Shown piece by piece: positions 1-5,164 of a DNA stretch of 5,212 bases. The stretch lies in contig JAFDAT010000273.1 in the NCBI GenBank assembly GCA_019313725.1, positions 1 through 5,212 on the forward strand. The letters are read 5' to 3'. Below the pieces are notes generated by a model. The model worked only from the letters and a program-made list of their open reading frames with translations, was not told the DNA's origin and ran no database searches. The position numbers and the translations under genes were made by a program. The DNA comes from Deltaproteobacteria bacterium. Lineage in GTDB: Bacteria > Desulfobacterota > Desulfobacteria > Desulfobacterales > B30-G6. Numbering within the stretch: the first letter of the stretch is position 1; each line of letters begins with the position of its first letter.

Positions 1-44
1 TAACCTCACCGGAACAATCAATTTTTAGAGATTTATTGTTGGAG

Positions 45-81
45 AAGGGCGGCTTCACTTCTGTGGGATTTGCCCTTTTTT
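45..81 (+). terminator. possible intrinsic terminator of an upstream gene
   Basis: AAGGGC at 45-50 can pair with GCCCTT at 72-77, and the right arm runs straight into further T residues up to 81, as in a Rho-independent terminator. The loop is long (about 21 nt) and the stem is only six base pairs, so the call is weak. It would end a rightward gene lying left of the window. The window also opens with TAA, which could be that gene's stop codon, but no coding sequence is available to confirm it. Confidence 0.35.
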
Positions 82-108
82 GCATTCTCGTATGGAAATT
101 GGTATCTT
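80..108 (+). promoter_or_regulatory. weak candidate sigma70 promoter for the exported Gmad2 protein gene
   Basis: TTGCAT at 80-85 (four of six matches to TTGACA) and TATCTT at 103-108 (four of six to TATAAT) are separated by 17 bp, the optimal spacing. Transcription would start near 115, leaving a leader of roughly 95 nt before the ATG at 210. Neither hexamer is strong, and the -35 overlaps the T-run of the putative terminator, so this is only a candidate. Confidence 0.28.
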
Positions 109-115
109 TATAGGC

Positions 116-170
116 GGATGCCCAACCATTTTAAAAATATGAAACCTTTTGCATTGATGGGGAAGCATCC
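116..170. repeat. imperfect inverted repeat in the leader of the exported protein gene
   Basis: GGATGC (116-121) is the reverse complement of GCATCC (165-170), and CCAT (126-129) is the reverse complement of ATGG (157-160). Together they form two nested arms separated by a 4x4 mismatch block, with a 27-nt loop. If transcribed this could fold just upstream of the ribosome binding site. It could also be an operator-like or element-end inverted repeat. The AT-rich loop and long spacing make the function uncertain. Confidence 0.3.
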
Positions 171-209
171 ATTAACCATGATAGTAGCGAATCGTAAAAG
201 AGGGTGGTC

Positions 210-1577
210 ATGATTTCATTAAAGCGTTTTGTTTTCACGGTGGCCTTGCTCTTGGCATTTGAGATTTCAGCGTCGGCCATGGCGGAAAATATAGACAACA
301 GGGGAAGCGATCTGTGTGCAACAGCAATTGTACGGATCATCAACCAATGGAGTGGCGACTACCTGGTGGCTCGACTTGACCGACTGCCCGAGGGGCATCG
401 GGATACACCGATTGGCTTCATCGACAACCCCGAAATATTCCGTGGCGTATGGCAGGCCTTTAAGCCTAACAATGTGCCGCTCGAAATCGATTTCGACCAA
501 AACATGGTCATTTTCGTAAGGAACGTGACATTTTTCAACCGAATGCGCGTTCTCAAGGTTACTCTGACCGACGGCATCGCCGACATTATAGCCATGGAGA
601 CTCGCTCTGCGTTGCCTATTGAGGAACAAGTGGCGATGGCCCTGGTCGAAATACCTAAAAAGGGTATTCGTGCGATTCGAATGGGAACGCACCTGATTCC
701 GGTGCGACTAGATCCCAGCAATATCACTTACCGAATTGACGGTAAAGAGGTCCACCTAATCAATGGCCGAAGCGAAAAGAAAGTGGTTCCGGGGTCGGTA
801 TCGAAGATCACAACCGCTGTGCTCGGAACTCCGGCTATCGGAAACCTGAACGATGACGGCCACCCGGATGCCGCTCTGATTCTGTTTCAAAACACCGGGG
901 GAACCGGAACATTCATCTACGCAACCGCCGCCATAAACCGGAACGACGGATACCACGGCACCAATGCCGTGTTCCTTGGGGATAGAATTTCAATCAACCA
1001 TGTTTCAATACGTAACGGAGTGATCGTTGTCAAATATCGAGATCGGAGACCCGATGAACCCATGGCCGTCAAGCCATCTGTGGATCGGTCTGCCTATTTT
1101 ATCCTGGATAACGGAAAATTACTGGACGTTGGAGCACCGGAAGGGCAAGATCACGTTTTTGAGGGATGGGTGACTGCTGGGCATGAGGTCAGAGTCTTTC
1201 GCCCATGTGGCCAGACGAAGGACCTGTGGATTACGGGTAATTCCAATGGGTATGATGATGTAATGGATGCCTATCGGAGTCACGTAACCGAAAGTGAACC
1301 CTACGCCCCGGTGTTCATGGTGCTTTATGGCCAACGAGTCGAGGCCCCCAGGGAGGGATTCGGCGCAGACTACCCGGGCGGATTTTTCGTGTCCAGACTG
1401 TTGCGGGTGCCGTCTTACAGCAATTGCAAGGCGGAGATGATCACGGTGGATTCCCCGGCACCGGGATCGATGATTATCTCCCCGCTAATAGTCAGCGGCA
1501 GGGCGCGCGGTAATTGGTTTTTCGAGGGGGATTTTCCGATGGTCATCATTGACGCAAAAGGTAGGCTAATCGGGTAA
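210..1577 (+). CDS. exported multi-domain protein with truncated Gmad2 domain
   Basis: This encodes a predicted exported protein of unknown exact function. The ATG at 210 is preferred over the in-frame GTG at 204 because AAGAGGG (198-204) is then a well-spaced Shine-Dalgarno. Residues 1-25 are a signal peptide: K5-R6, a hydrophobic core (FVFTVALLLAF), and a likely cut after ASA or AMA. Residues about 90-160 resemble PrcB_C-like domains (IDFDQNMVIFV, then LVEIPKK). Residues about 205-300 hold an acidic FG-GAP-like motif, LNDDGHPD (213-220), and a segment with TNAVFLGDRI. Residues about 317-405 (FEGWVTAGHEVRVFRPCG) recall small beta-barrel/OB-like envelope lipoprotein domains such as the NlpE C-terminal domain. 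From about 413 a Gmad2 immunoglobulin-like domain starts (SPAPGSMIISPLIVSGRARG, then WFFEGDFP) but stops at TAA 1575-1577 after 455 residues. The rest of the domain continues in the same frame (next entry), so this is probably a broken gene. The domain names are from memory of family patterns; Gmad2 is the firmest. Confidence 0.75.
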   Translation: MISLKRFVFTVALLLAFEISASAMAENIDNRGSDLCATAIVRIINQWSGDYLVARLDRLPEGHRDTPIGFIDNPEIFRGVWQAFKPNNVPLEIDFDQNMVIFVRNVTFFNRMRVLKVTLTDGIADIIAMETRSALPIEEQVAMALVEIPKKGIRAIRMGTHLIPVRLDPSNITYRIDGKEVHLINGRSEKKVVPGSVSKITTAVLGTPAIGNLNDDGHPDAALILFQNTGGTGTFIYATAAINRNDGYHGTNAVFLGDRISINHVSIRNGVIVVKYRDRRPDEPMAVKPSVDRSAYFILDNGKLLDVGAPEGQDHVFEGWVTAGHEVRVFRPCGQTKDLWITGNSNGYDDVMDAYRSHVTESEPYAPVFMVLYGQRVEAPREGFGADYPGGFFVSRLLRVPSYSNCKAEMITVDSPAPGSMIISPLIVSGRARGNWFFEGDFPMVIIDAKGRLIG

Positions 1578-1754
1578 AGCTACTGCACGGCAGAAGGTCC
1601 GTGGATGACCAAAGGATTCGTTGCATTCGAGGGAAAAATCACATTTGAGAAACCGGTCTCTATCGGAAAAGCAGTGCTGCTTTTGAAAAAAGATAATCCC
1701 ACTGGGATGCCGGAACATGACGATACGATCGAAATTCCCGTAATTATACACTAA
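1578..1754 (+). pseudogene. severed C-terminal half of the Gmad2 domain
   Basis: These 58 codons lie in exactly the same frame as the gene at 210-1577, directly after its TAA, and end at TAA 1752-1754. The translation begins SYCTAEGPWMTKGFVAFEG and later has LLLKKDNPTGMPEHDD then IEIPV. These match the second half of Gmad2 domains (the A-x-G-x-W-M-T segment, the L-x-K-D-N-P-S/T-G-x-P motif and a final IPV strand). There is no start codon with a ribosome binding site here, so it is not an independent gene. With the TAA replaced by a sense codon (CAA or GAA is one change away), the locus would encode 514 residues with a complete Gmad2 domain. Alternatives are a sequencing error or programmed readthrough; TAA is the least likely codon for readthrough. 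Confidence 0.8.
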
Positions 1755-2042
1755 GCGGTATTTTTGCATAGGCTTTGATTTATATCTGGAAAAGATACGG
1801 ACAACGACAATTAGTAGCTGGGCTATAACAATAGTTCTCAGACAGCAGAATTAGCGATTAGTGTTCGCACTGGTCGTTTCTAAGTAAAAAGACTTTCAGT
1901 TTTGATTACCAAAACAAGTTGGCGAAAATTGATTACTTTGGAAAATTTAAGATTAGAACAAACCCAGCGGCTCCTTCCAATTAAAGATTATGTAACAATA
2001 TAATATTAACGTGATTTCAGTGAGTTGACTTAATCAGTGTGA
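1755..2042. other. AT-rich stretch without a recognisable gene
   Basis: This interval is clearly richer in A+T than the genes on either side. No reading frame with a credible start, ribosome binding site or recognisable protein family was found on either strand. The one structure seen is a hairpin: GTTTTG (1899-1904), loop ATTAC, CAAAAC (1910-1915). It can be extended by ACTT (1892-1895) pairing with AAGT (1916-1919) around a 3-nt bulge. It has no following T-run, so it is not a typical terminator. The missing 5' part of the adjacent higB-like fragment would be expected about here, but no matching codons were found in any forward frame. Confidence 0.5.
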
Positions 2043-2210
2043 AATCTAAATATCGCTACGCCGGTGATTAGTGTAGATTCCATTTTTCAATATGGTCATA
2101 GCAATTTAACAAAAGGACAATATGCAATCAGAATCAACAAACAATGGCGAGTCTGCTTTGAATGGCATGACGACAATGCATTCAATGTCGAAATTGTCGA
2201 TTATCATTGA
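2043..2210 (+). pseudogene. higB: HigB-type (RelE-fold) toxin, C-terminal fragment
   Basis: The frame is open from just after a TGA (2040-2042) to TGA at 2208-2210. Its last 32 codons or so (from 2112) read KGQYAIRINKQWRVCFEW, then a D/N-rich turn and NVEIVDYH. This is the diagnostic C-terminal block of HigB/RelE-fold mRNA-interferase toxins (G-x-Y-S/A-I-R-I-N-x-Q-W-R-I/V-C-F, ending EIVDYH). The upstream codons (2046-2111) resemble the family only faintly, and no in-frame ATG exists. An intact HigB is about 90 residues, so the N-terminal part is lost and no functional toxin is expected. The stop codon overlaps the GAGGTG ribosome binding site of the following higA fragment, the usual toxin-first operon layout. 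Confidence 0.72.
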
Positions 2211-2219
2211 GGTGCAAAA

Positions 2220-2390
2220 ATGACCCATAAGGACTTTCTCGATCCTATCACACCTGGCGAAATTCTACGTGAAGATTTTATGGCACCGATGGAAATTAGC
2301 ATAAACAAGCTATCGCGGGATCTTTCCGTACAAGTGGTTTCACAATGGCGTCAGCGCAGTTTCAAATGCCGGGCCTGGCCCCAGAGCTGA
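2220..2390 (+). pseudogene. higA: HigA-type antitoxin, truncated after the start of its HTH
   Basis: The ATG at 2220 follows GAGGTG (2209-2214) and lies 9 bp after the higB-fragment stop. The protein starts MTHKDFLDPITPGEIL, then REDFMAPMEISINKLSRDLSV. This is the conserved N-terminus of HigA/VapI-type XRE antitoxins (P-x-x-P-G-E-I-L-x-E-x-F, then I-S-x-N-x-L-A/S-R-D). Similarity stops near codon 39 (about 2336), where R-I-x-E-I and the second HTH helix should follow. The frame then runs through unrelated residues and ends at TGA 2388-2390, inside the 3' end of the leftward lyase gene. A normal HigA is about 90-105 residues; this 56-residue product lacks most of the DNA-binding domain. The break marks a recombination or deletion junction at about 2337-2350. 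Confidence 0.75.
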
Positions 2391-3265
2391 TTGGCCAGGC
2401 GGATGGTGGCGTTGTCCACCATGCGGCCGTCGATGGCCACCGCCCCGCGACCGGCCTTGACGGCCGCCTCATGGGCCTTGATTACCTTTTCCGCCCGGGC
2501 AATATCCTCTTCCGTAGGTGCAAACACAGCATTGACCGTTTCGATCTGGCCCGGATGAATGACCCATTTGCCGTCAAAACCCAGCGACGCGGCCATGGCC
2601 GCAGATCTTTTGAGGCCCTCGATATCCTTGAAATTGCCGTAGGGTGCGTCAATGGCCAGCAGGCCATTCGCCTTGGCGGCCATGCTGATCCGACTCAAAG
2701 GGAAATGCCAGCGGTGCCCGGGATAAATGGCCTCTTCCTTTTCCCCGTGCCCGGAGATGGAAACCAGCCTGGCACCGACAGAGGCTGAATAATCGGCAAT
2801 CCCGAACACCAGGGTCCTGATCCGGTCGGATGCACGGGCGGTTTCAGAGACATTCTCCAGGCCTTCTGCGCTTTCGATGGAGGCCTCGATGCCGATGCGT
2901 TCCGCAAAGCCTCTATTCATTTCAATGCCGTCCAGCATCCGGCTCACAAAATGGATGTCCCCGGGATGGTTCACCTTGGGAACAACGATGGTGTCGATCG
3001 CACTGCCGGCTTTTTCCGCCACTGCCAGGATATCCTGATAGCCGTAGGGTGTATCCAGGCCGTTGATTCTGACGGCTACGGTTTTATGCCCCCACGCCAT
3101 GGACTGCAGTGAGTCGACGATTTGGGACCGGGCCGCCTCTTTTGCATCTATGGGCACGCTGTCCTCCATGTCCAGCATGATGACATCCGCCTCGCTGTTC
3201 AGAGCCTTGGCGTGCATCTTTTGCACATGTCCCGGCACCGATAAAATCGACCGTCGCGGTTTCAT
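2351..3265 (-). CDS. CitE/HpcH-family lyase, malyl-CoA lyase-like
   Basis: This is a cytosolic TIM-barrel C-C lyase of the HpcH/HpaI aldolase/citrate lyase beta-subunit family (304 residues, normal length). Family marks in order: RRSILSVPG (4-12), LDMEDSVP (31-38), AVRINGLDT (64-72, arginine 66 for the carboxylate), VPKV (95-98), the Mg-binding glutamate E131 in IESAEG, the Mg-binding aspartate D158 in FGIADYSAS, and GKWVIHPGQ (232-240). The stretch RWHFPLSRISMAAKANGL followed by IDAPYGNF resembles L-malyl-CoA/beta-methylmalyl-CoA lyases (WHYALARM, AARANGL, IDGPFGDF) more than citrate lyase CitE. The likely substrate is a malyl-, methylmalyl- or citramalyl-type CoA thioester, yielding acetyl- or propionyl-CoA plus glyoxylate or pyruvate; the exact one is undetermined. 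No citrate lyase alpha or gamma genes are adjacent. The ATG at 3265 is chosen over TTG at 3283 because AGGAG lies eight bases upstream of it. A strong promoter precedes it. Confidence 0.88.
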   Translation of the reverse strand: MKPRRSILSVPGHVQKMHAKALNSEADVIMLDMEDSVPIDAKEAARSQIVDSLQSMAWGHKTVAVRINGLDTPYGYQDILAVAEKAGSAIDTIVVPKVNHPGDIHFVSRMLDGIEMNRGFAERIGIEASIESAEGLENVSETARASDRIRTLVFGIADYSASVGARLVSISGHGEKEEAIYPGHRWHFPLSRISMAAKANGLLAIDAPYGNFKDIEGLKRSAAMAASLGFDGKWVIHPGQIETVNAVFAPTEEDIARAEKVIKAHEAAVKAGRGAVAIDGRMVDNATIRLANQLWGQARHLKLR

Positions 3266-3298
3266 ATATGATTCTCCTTTCAAATGTAGATAATTTTT

Positions 3299-3328
3299 TT
3301 GTTTTATTATATAGGATATGCTTATACG
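3299..3328 (+). promoter_or_regulatory. weak candidate rightward promoter facing the small ORF and serine dehydratase
   Basis: TTGTTT (3299-3304) and TATACG (3323-3328) lie 18 bp apart on the plus strand, each with four of six consensus matches. This would place the rightward start near 3335, overlapping the leftward promoter, so the two would share control sequence. The call is tentative. A rightward promoter is needed somewhere here because the flanking genes diverge, but this may not be the exact one. Confidence 0.3.
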
Positions 3329-3335
3329 GTTTCAA
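3306..3335 (-). promoter_or_regulatory. strong leftward sigma70-type promoter for the lyase gene
   Basis: On the minus strand TTGAAA (plus positions 3335-3330) and a perfect TATAAT (3311-3306) are separated by 18 bp. Transcription would begin near 3299, giving a leader of about 35 nt to the ATG at 3265, with AGGAG in place. The -35 box lies inside the palindrome at 3327-3341, suggesting that a bound regulator would block or modulate it. Confidence 0.62.
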
Positions 3336-3341
3336 GAACCG
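3327..3341. promoter_or_regulatory. operator-like palindrome between the divergent genes
   Basis: CGGTT (3327-3331), spacer TCAAG, AACCG (3337-3341) is a perfect 5+5 inverted repeat. It overlaps the -35 box of the leftward promoter and lies at the end of the weak rightward promoter candidate. Its position fits a dimeric regulator that controls both genes. In a rightward transcript it could instead form a small hairpin shortly before the GGAGGA ribosome binding site at 3350. No regulator gene lies in the window. Confidence 0.4.
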
Positions 3342-3363
3342 ATTGGTCCGGAGGAATCCGCAT

Positions 3364-3450
3364 ATGGCTCACGATTTGATAAATGATCTTATTTCTACTT
3401 TATATCGGGAAGTTACACCTGATCTATCGCAAAATCACCAGGCCGGATAG
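3364..3450 (+). CDS. 28-residue small ORF upstream of the serine dehydratase
   Basis: The ATG at 3364 is preceded by a near-ideal Shine-Dalgarno, GGAGGA at 3350-3355, with nine bases between GGAGG and the start. The peptide begins MAHDLINDLISTLYREV and ends at TAG 3448-3450. It has an alternating hydrophobic/charged first half that could form an amphipathic helix, and a polar tail ending QNHQAG. I recognise no family. It lies 37 bp before the dehydratase ATG, in a different frame. It could be a translated leader peptide, a real microprotein, or the surviving 5' end of a deleted gene whose promoter and ribosome binding site remain. It has no run of serine or other regulatory codons, so classical attenuation is not evident. 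Confidence 0.42.
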   Translation: MAHDLINDLISTLYREVTPDLSQNHQAG

Positions 3451-3487
3451 TTAATTTTTCAAGCCCTGATCACACCAAGTACCTTGC

Positions 3488-5128
3488 ATGCCAGAATCAA
3501 CCAACAGAAATTCCGGTGTTTTTCCAAGCATCTTCAATGACGTCATCGGTCCTGTAATGCGCGGCACATCAAGCTCACACAGTGCCGCCGCCCTCAGGAT
3601 CGGGAAAATTGCCCGGTCTCTTCTTGCGCAAGACATCAACGAAGTGCACATTGCATTCGATTGTTCCGGATCGCTACCTTCTACCCATACCACCCAGGGA
3701 TCCGACATGGGGCTGGCCGGCGGGATTCTGGGTTTTGAAGTCGATGACGAACGACTGCCTTTTTATGAAAATGAGCTTAAAAAACAAGGCATTTCTATCC
3801 ACTATCAGACAGATGATTTTGGCGATCCGCACCCCAATACTTACCGCATCACCCTGAAAAATCAAAGTGAATCCCACTCGATGATTGCCCTTTCCACGGG
3901 CGGGGGTATGATCGAAGTAATCGATATTGACGGGGCCCGGGTATCCATTGGCGGAGACATCTTTATAACCCTGGTCTATTACCACGGACACATAGCGTCG
4001 ATTCTCCAAGACCTCGAACTCCGATTTTCAGATCTGTCCATGAAAACCGGTACCCGGCAATCTTTTATAGAAATCCGCACGCATGCAGTGCTCCCGAAAA
4101 AGAGAATCGCCGCGATTTCAGCGATGCCCGGTGTACAATACATCCGGTGCCTCCCGCCGATCCTGCCCATCCTGCGTCCAAAGCATCTGGAGGTTCCCTT
4201 TCAGACGCCTGTTGAAATGGCGGCCTTTGCCAGTGACAAACAACTCAACCTGGATGCACTGGCCCTGCAGTACGAGAGCCAACGCGGCGGTATCACTGAG
4301 GAGGCCGTACTGCAGCACATGACTGCGATTGTTGGGGTGCTAAGGTCTTCCATCGAAACCGGTTTGAAGGGAACCGATTTTAAGGATCGCATACTAGGAC
4401 GGCAATCCGGGACCTATCTGCTGAATTCGAAAAGCGGAAACCTCATGGATACCGGGGTGTTGAATCTCGTCATCCCCTATGTAACCAGCCTGATGGAAGT
4501 AAAAAGCGCTCTGGGGATCATCGTAGCCGCCCCCACCGCCGGATCGTGCGGCTGCCTGCCGGGTGCCGTGCTGGGTGCTGTGGATTTTATGCAAAGAAGC
4601 GAAGAAGAGGCTGCCCGGGCACTATTGGCCGCCGGCCTGATCGGTATTTTTATCGCCGGTATATCCACCTTTGCTGCCGAGGTGGGCGGTTGCCAGGTCG
4701 AGTGCGGCGCCGGATCGGCCATGGCGGCGGCAGGCCTTACGACCTTGATGGGAGGAACGGCGGACGCAGCCCTTGCCGCCGCGTCCATGGCACTGCAGAA
4801 CAGCCTGGGCATGATCTGCGATCCGGTGGCCGGACGCGTCGAGGTGCCCTGCCTGGGGAAAAACACCATGGCCGCCGCCAATGCTGTAACCTGCGCCAAC
4901 ATGGCCCTGAGCGGCTTTGACCCGGTCATCCCCCTCGGAGAGGTAATTGAAACCATGGACAGGGTGGGAAGAAGCCTGCCCCGCGAACTGAGGTGCACCG
5001 CGCTTGGCGGGCTTTCCATAACGCCGACGGCAAAAGCCATTGAGAGAGACCTGAACCATATCGGACAGAACCACAGAACTCCAGAGGTCGGCACCACAGA
5101 AGACGGAGGACAGGGTCAGACCGAATGA
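3488..5128 (+). CDS. sdaA: iron-sulfur L-serine dehydratase, single chain with internal ACT-like part
   Basis: L-serine ammonia-lyase (EC 4.3.1.17) converts L-serine to pyruvate and ammonia using a [4Fe-4S] cluster; it acts in the cytosol. The beta part (about 14-155) has GPVMRGTSSSHSAAALRIG and STHTTQGSDMGLAGGILGF. Residues about 158-232 look like an ACT regulatory domain (beta-alpha-beta-beta-alpha-beta, HGHIASILQDLELRFSDLSM, ending VQYIRCLPPI). The alpha part (about 240-520) has APTAGSCGCLPG, EVGGCQVECGAGSAMAAAGL, CDPVAGRVEVPCLGKN and a terminal LGGLSITPTA. Cluster ligands should be among C354, C356, C402, C406, C444 and C455. At 546 residues it is longer than common single-chain forms (about 455), mainly through the ACT-like insert and a polar tail after 520. 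The ATG at 3488 is the only usable start: TGA lies in frame at 3467-3469 and no GTG/TTG intervenes, yet no Shine-Dalgarno is visible. The gene symbol is by family; B. subtilis splits the same parts into sdaAB (beta-ACT) and sdaAA. Confidence 0.92.
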   Translation: MPESTNRNSGVFPSIFNDVIGPVMRGTSSSHSAAALRIGKIARSLLAQDINEVHIAFDCSGSLPSTHTTQGSDMGLAGGILGFEVDDERLPFYENELKKQGISIHYQTDDFGDPHPNTYRITLKNQSESHSMIALSTGGGMIEVIDIDGARVSIGGDIFITLVYYHGHIASILQDLELRFSDLSMKTGTRQSFIEIRTHAVLPKKRIAAISAMPGVQYIRCLPPILPILRPKHLEVPFQTPVEMAAFASDKQLNLDALALQYESQRGGITEEAVLQHMTAIVGVLRSSIETGLKGTDFKDRILGRQSGTYLLNSKSGNLMDTGVLNLVIPYVTSLMEVKSALGIIVAAPTAGSCGCLPGAVLGAVDFMQRSEEEAARALLAAGLIGIFIAGISTFAAEVGGCQVECGAGSAMAAAGLTTLMGGTADAALAAASMALQNSLGMICDPVAGRVEVPCLGKNTMAAANAVTCANMALSGFDPVIPLGEVIETMDRVGRSLPRELRCTALGGLSITPTAKAIERDLNHIGQNHRTPEVGTTEDGGQGQTE

Positions 5129-5129
5129 A

Positions 5130-5164
5130 CAACATCCAACATCGAACACTGAACATCGAACCTT
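5130..5164. repeat. 7-bp tandem repeat, five copies
   Basis: Directly after the dehydratase stop, units CAACATC, CAACATC, GAACACT, GAACATC and GAACCTT follow without gaps (5130-5136, 5137-5143, 5144-5150, 5151-5157, 5158-5164). The consensus is (C/G)AACATC. Similar intergenic strings of AACATC/AACATT heptads are familiar from several environmental bacterial genomes; their role is unknown. They may arise by slippage or mark an element. The remaining 48 bases of the window show no gene or convincing terminator. Confidence 0.7.

Noticed and set aside
267..692. 141-codon minus-strand frame opposite the exported protein gene
   Set aside because: It overlaps the signal peptide and first domain of the rightward gene, has no recognisable motif and no plausible start signal.
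1575..1577. Recoded stop (selenocysteine or pyrrolysine) in the Gmad2 gene
   Set aside because: The codon is TAA; selenocysteine uses TGA and pyrrolysine TAG, and no recoding element was recognised downstream.
1884..2003. Open stretch in the higB frame upstream of the fragment (codons 1884 to TAA 2001-2003)
   Set aside because: It has no convincing start codon and does not resemble the HigB N-terminus or any family I know.
2025..2052. Promoter for the higBA fragments: TTGACT (2025-2030) with TAAATA (2047-2052)
   Set aside because: The -35 is good, but the -10 matches at only three of six positions with 16-bp spacing, and it would lie inside the degraded front of the toxin gene; likely chance in AT-rich DNA.
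2345..2788. 147-codon plus-strand frame antisense to the lyase gene
   Set aside because: The minus-strand frame carries all the CitE/HpcH motifs; the plus-strand translation has no recognisable domain and is a shadow.
3266..3283. Upstream TTG start (3283) for the lyase gene
   Set aside because: The AGGAG ribosome binding site lies inside those extra codons and is correctly spaced for ATG 3265, and homology begins at RRSILSVPG.
4477..5097. 206-codon open frame on the minus strand inside the serine dehydratase gene
   Set aside because: It is antisense to the strongly conserved alpha domain; its residue mix (A, S, P, R rich) is what the complement of GC-rich coding DNA gives, and it has no family marks or ribosome binding site.
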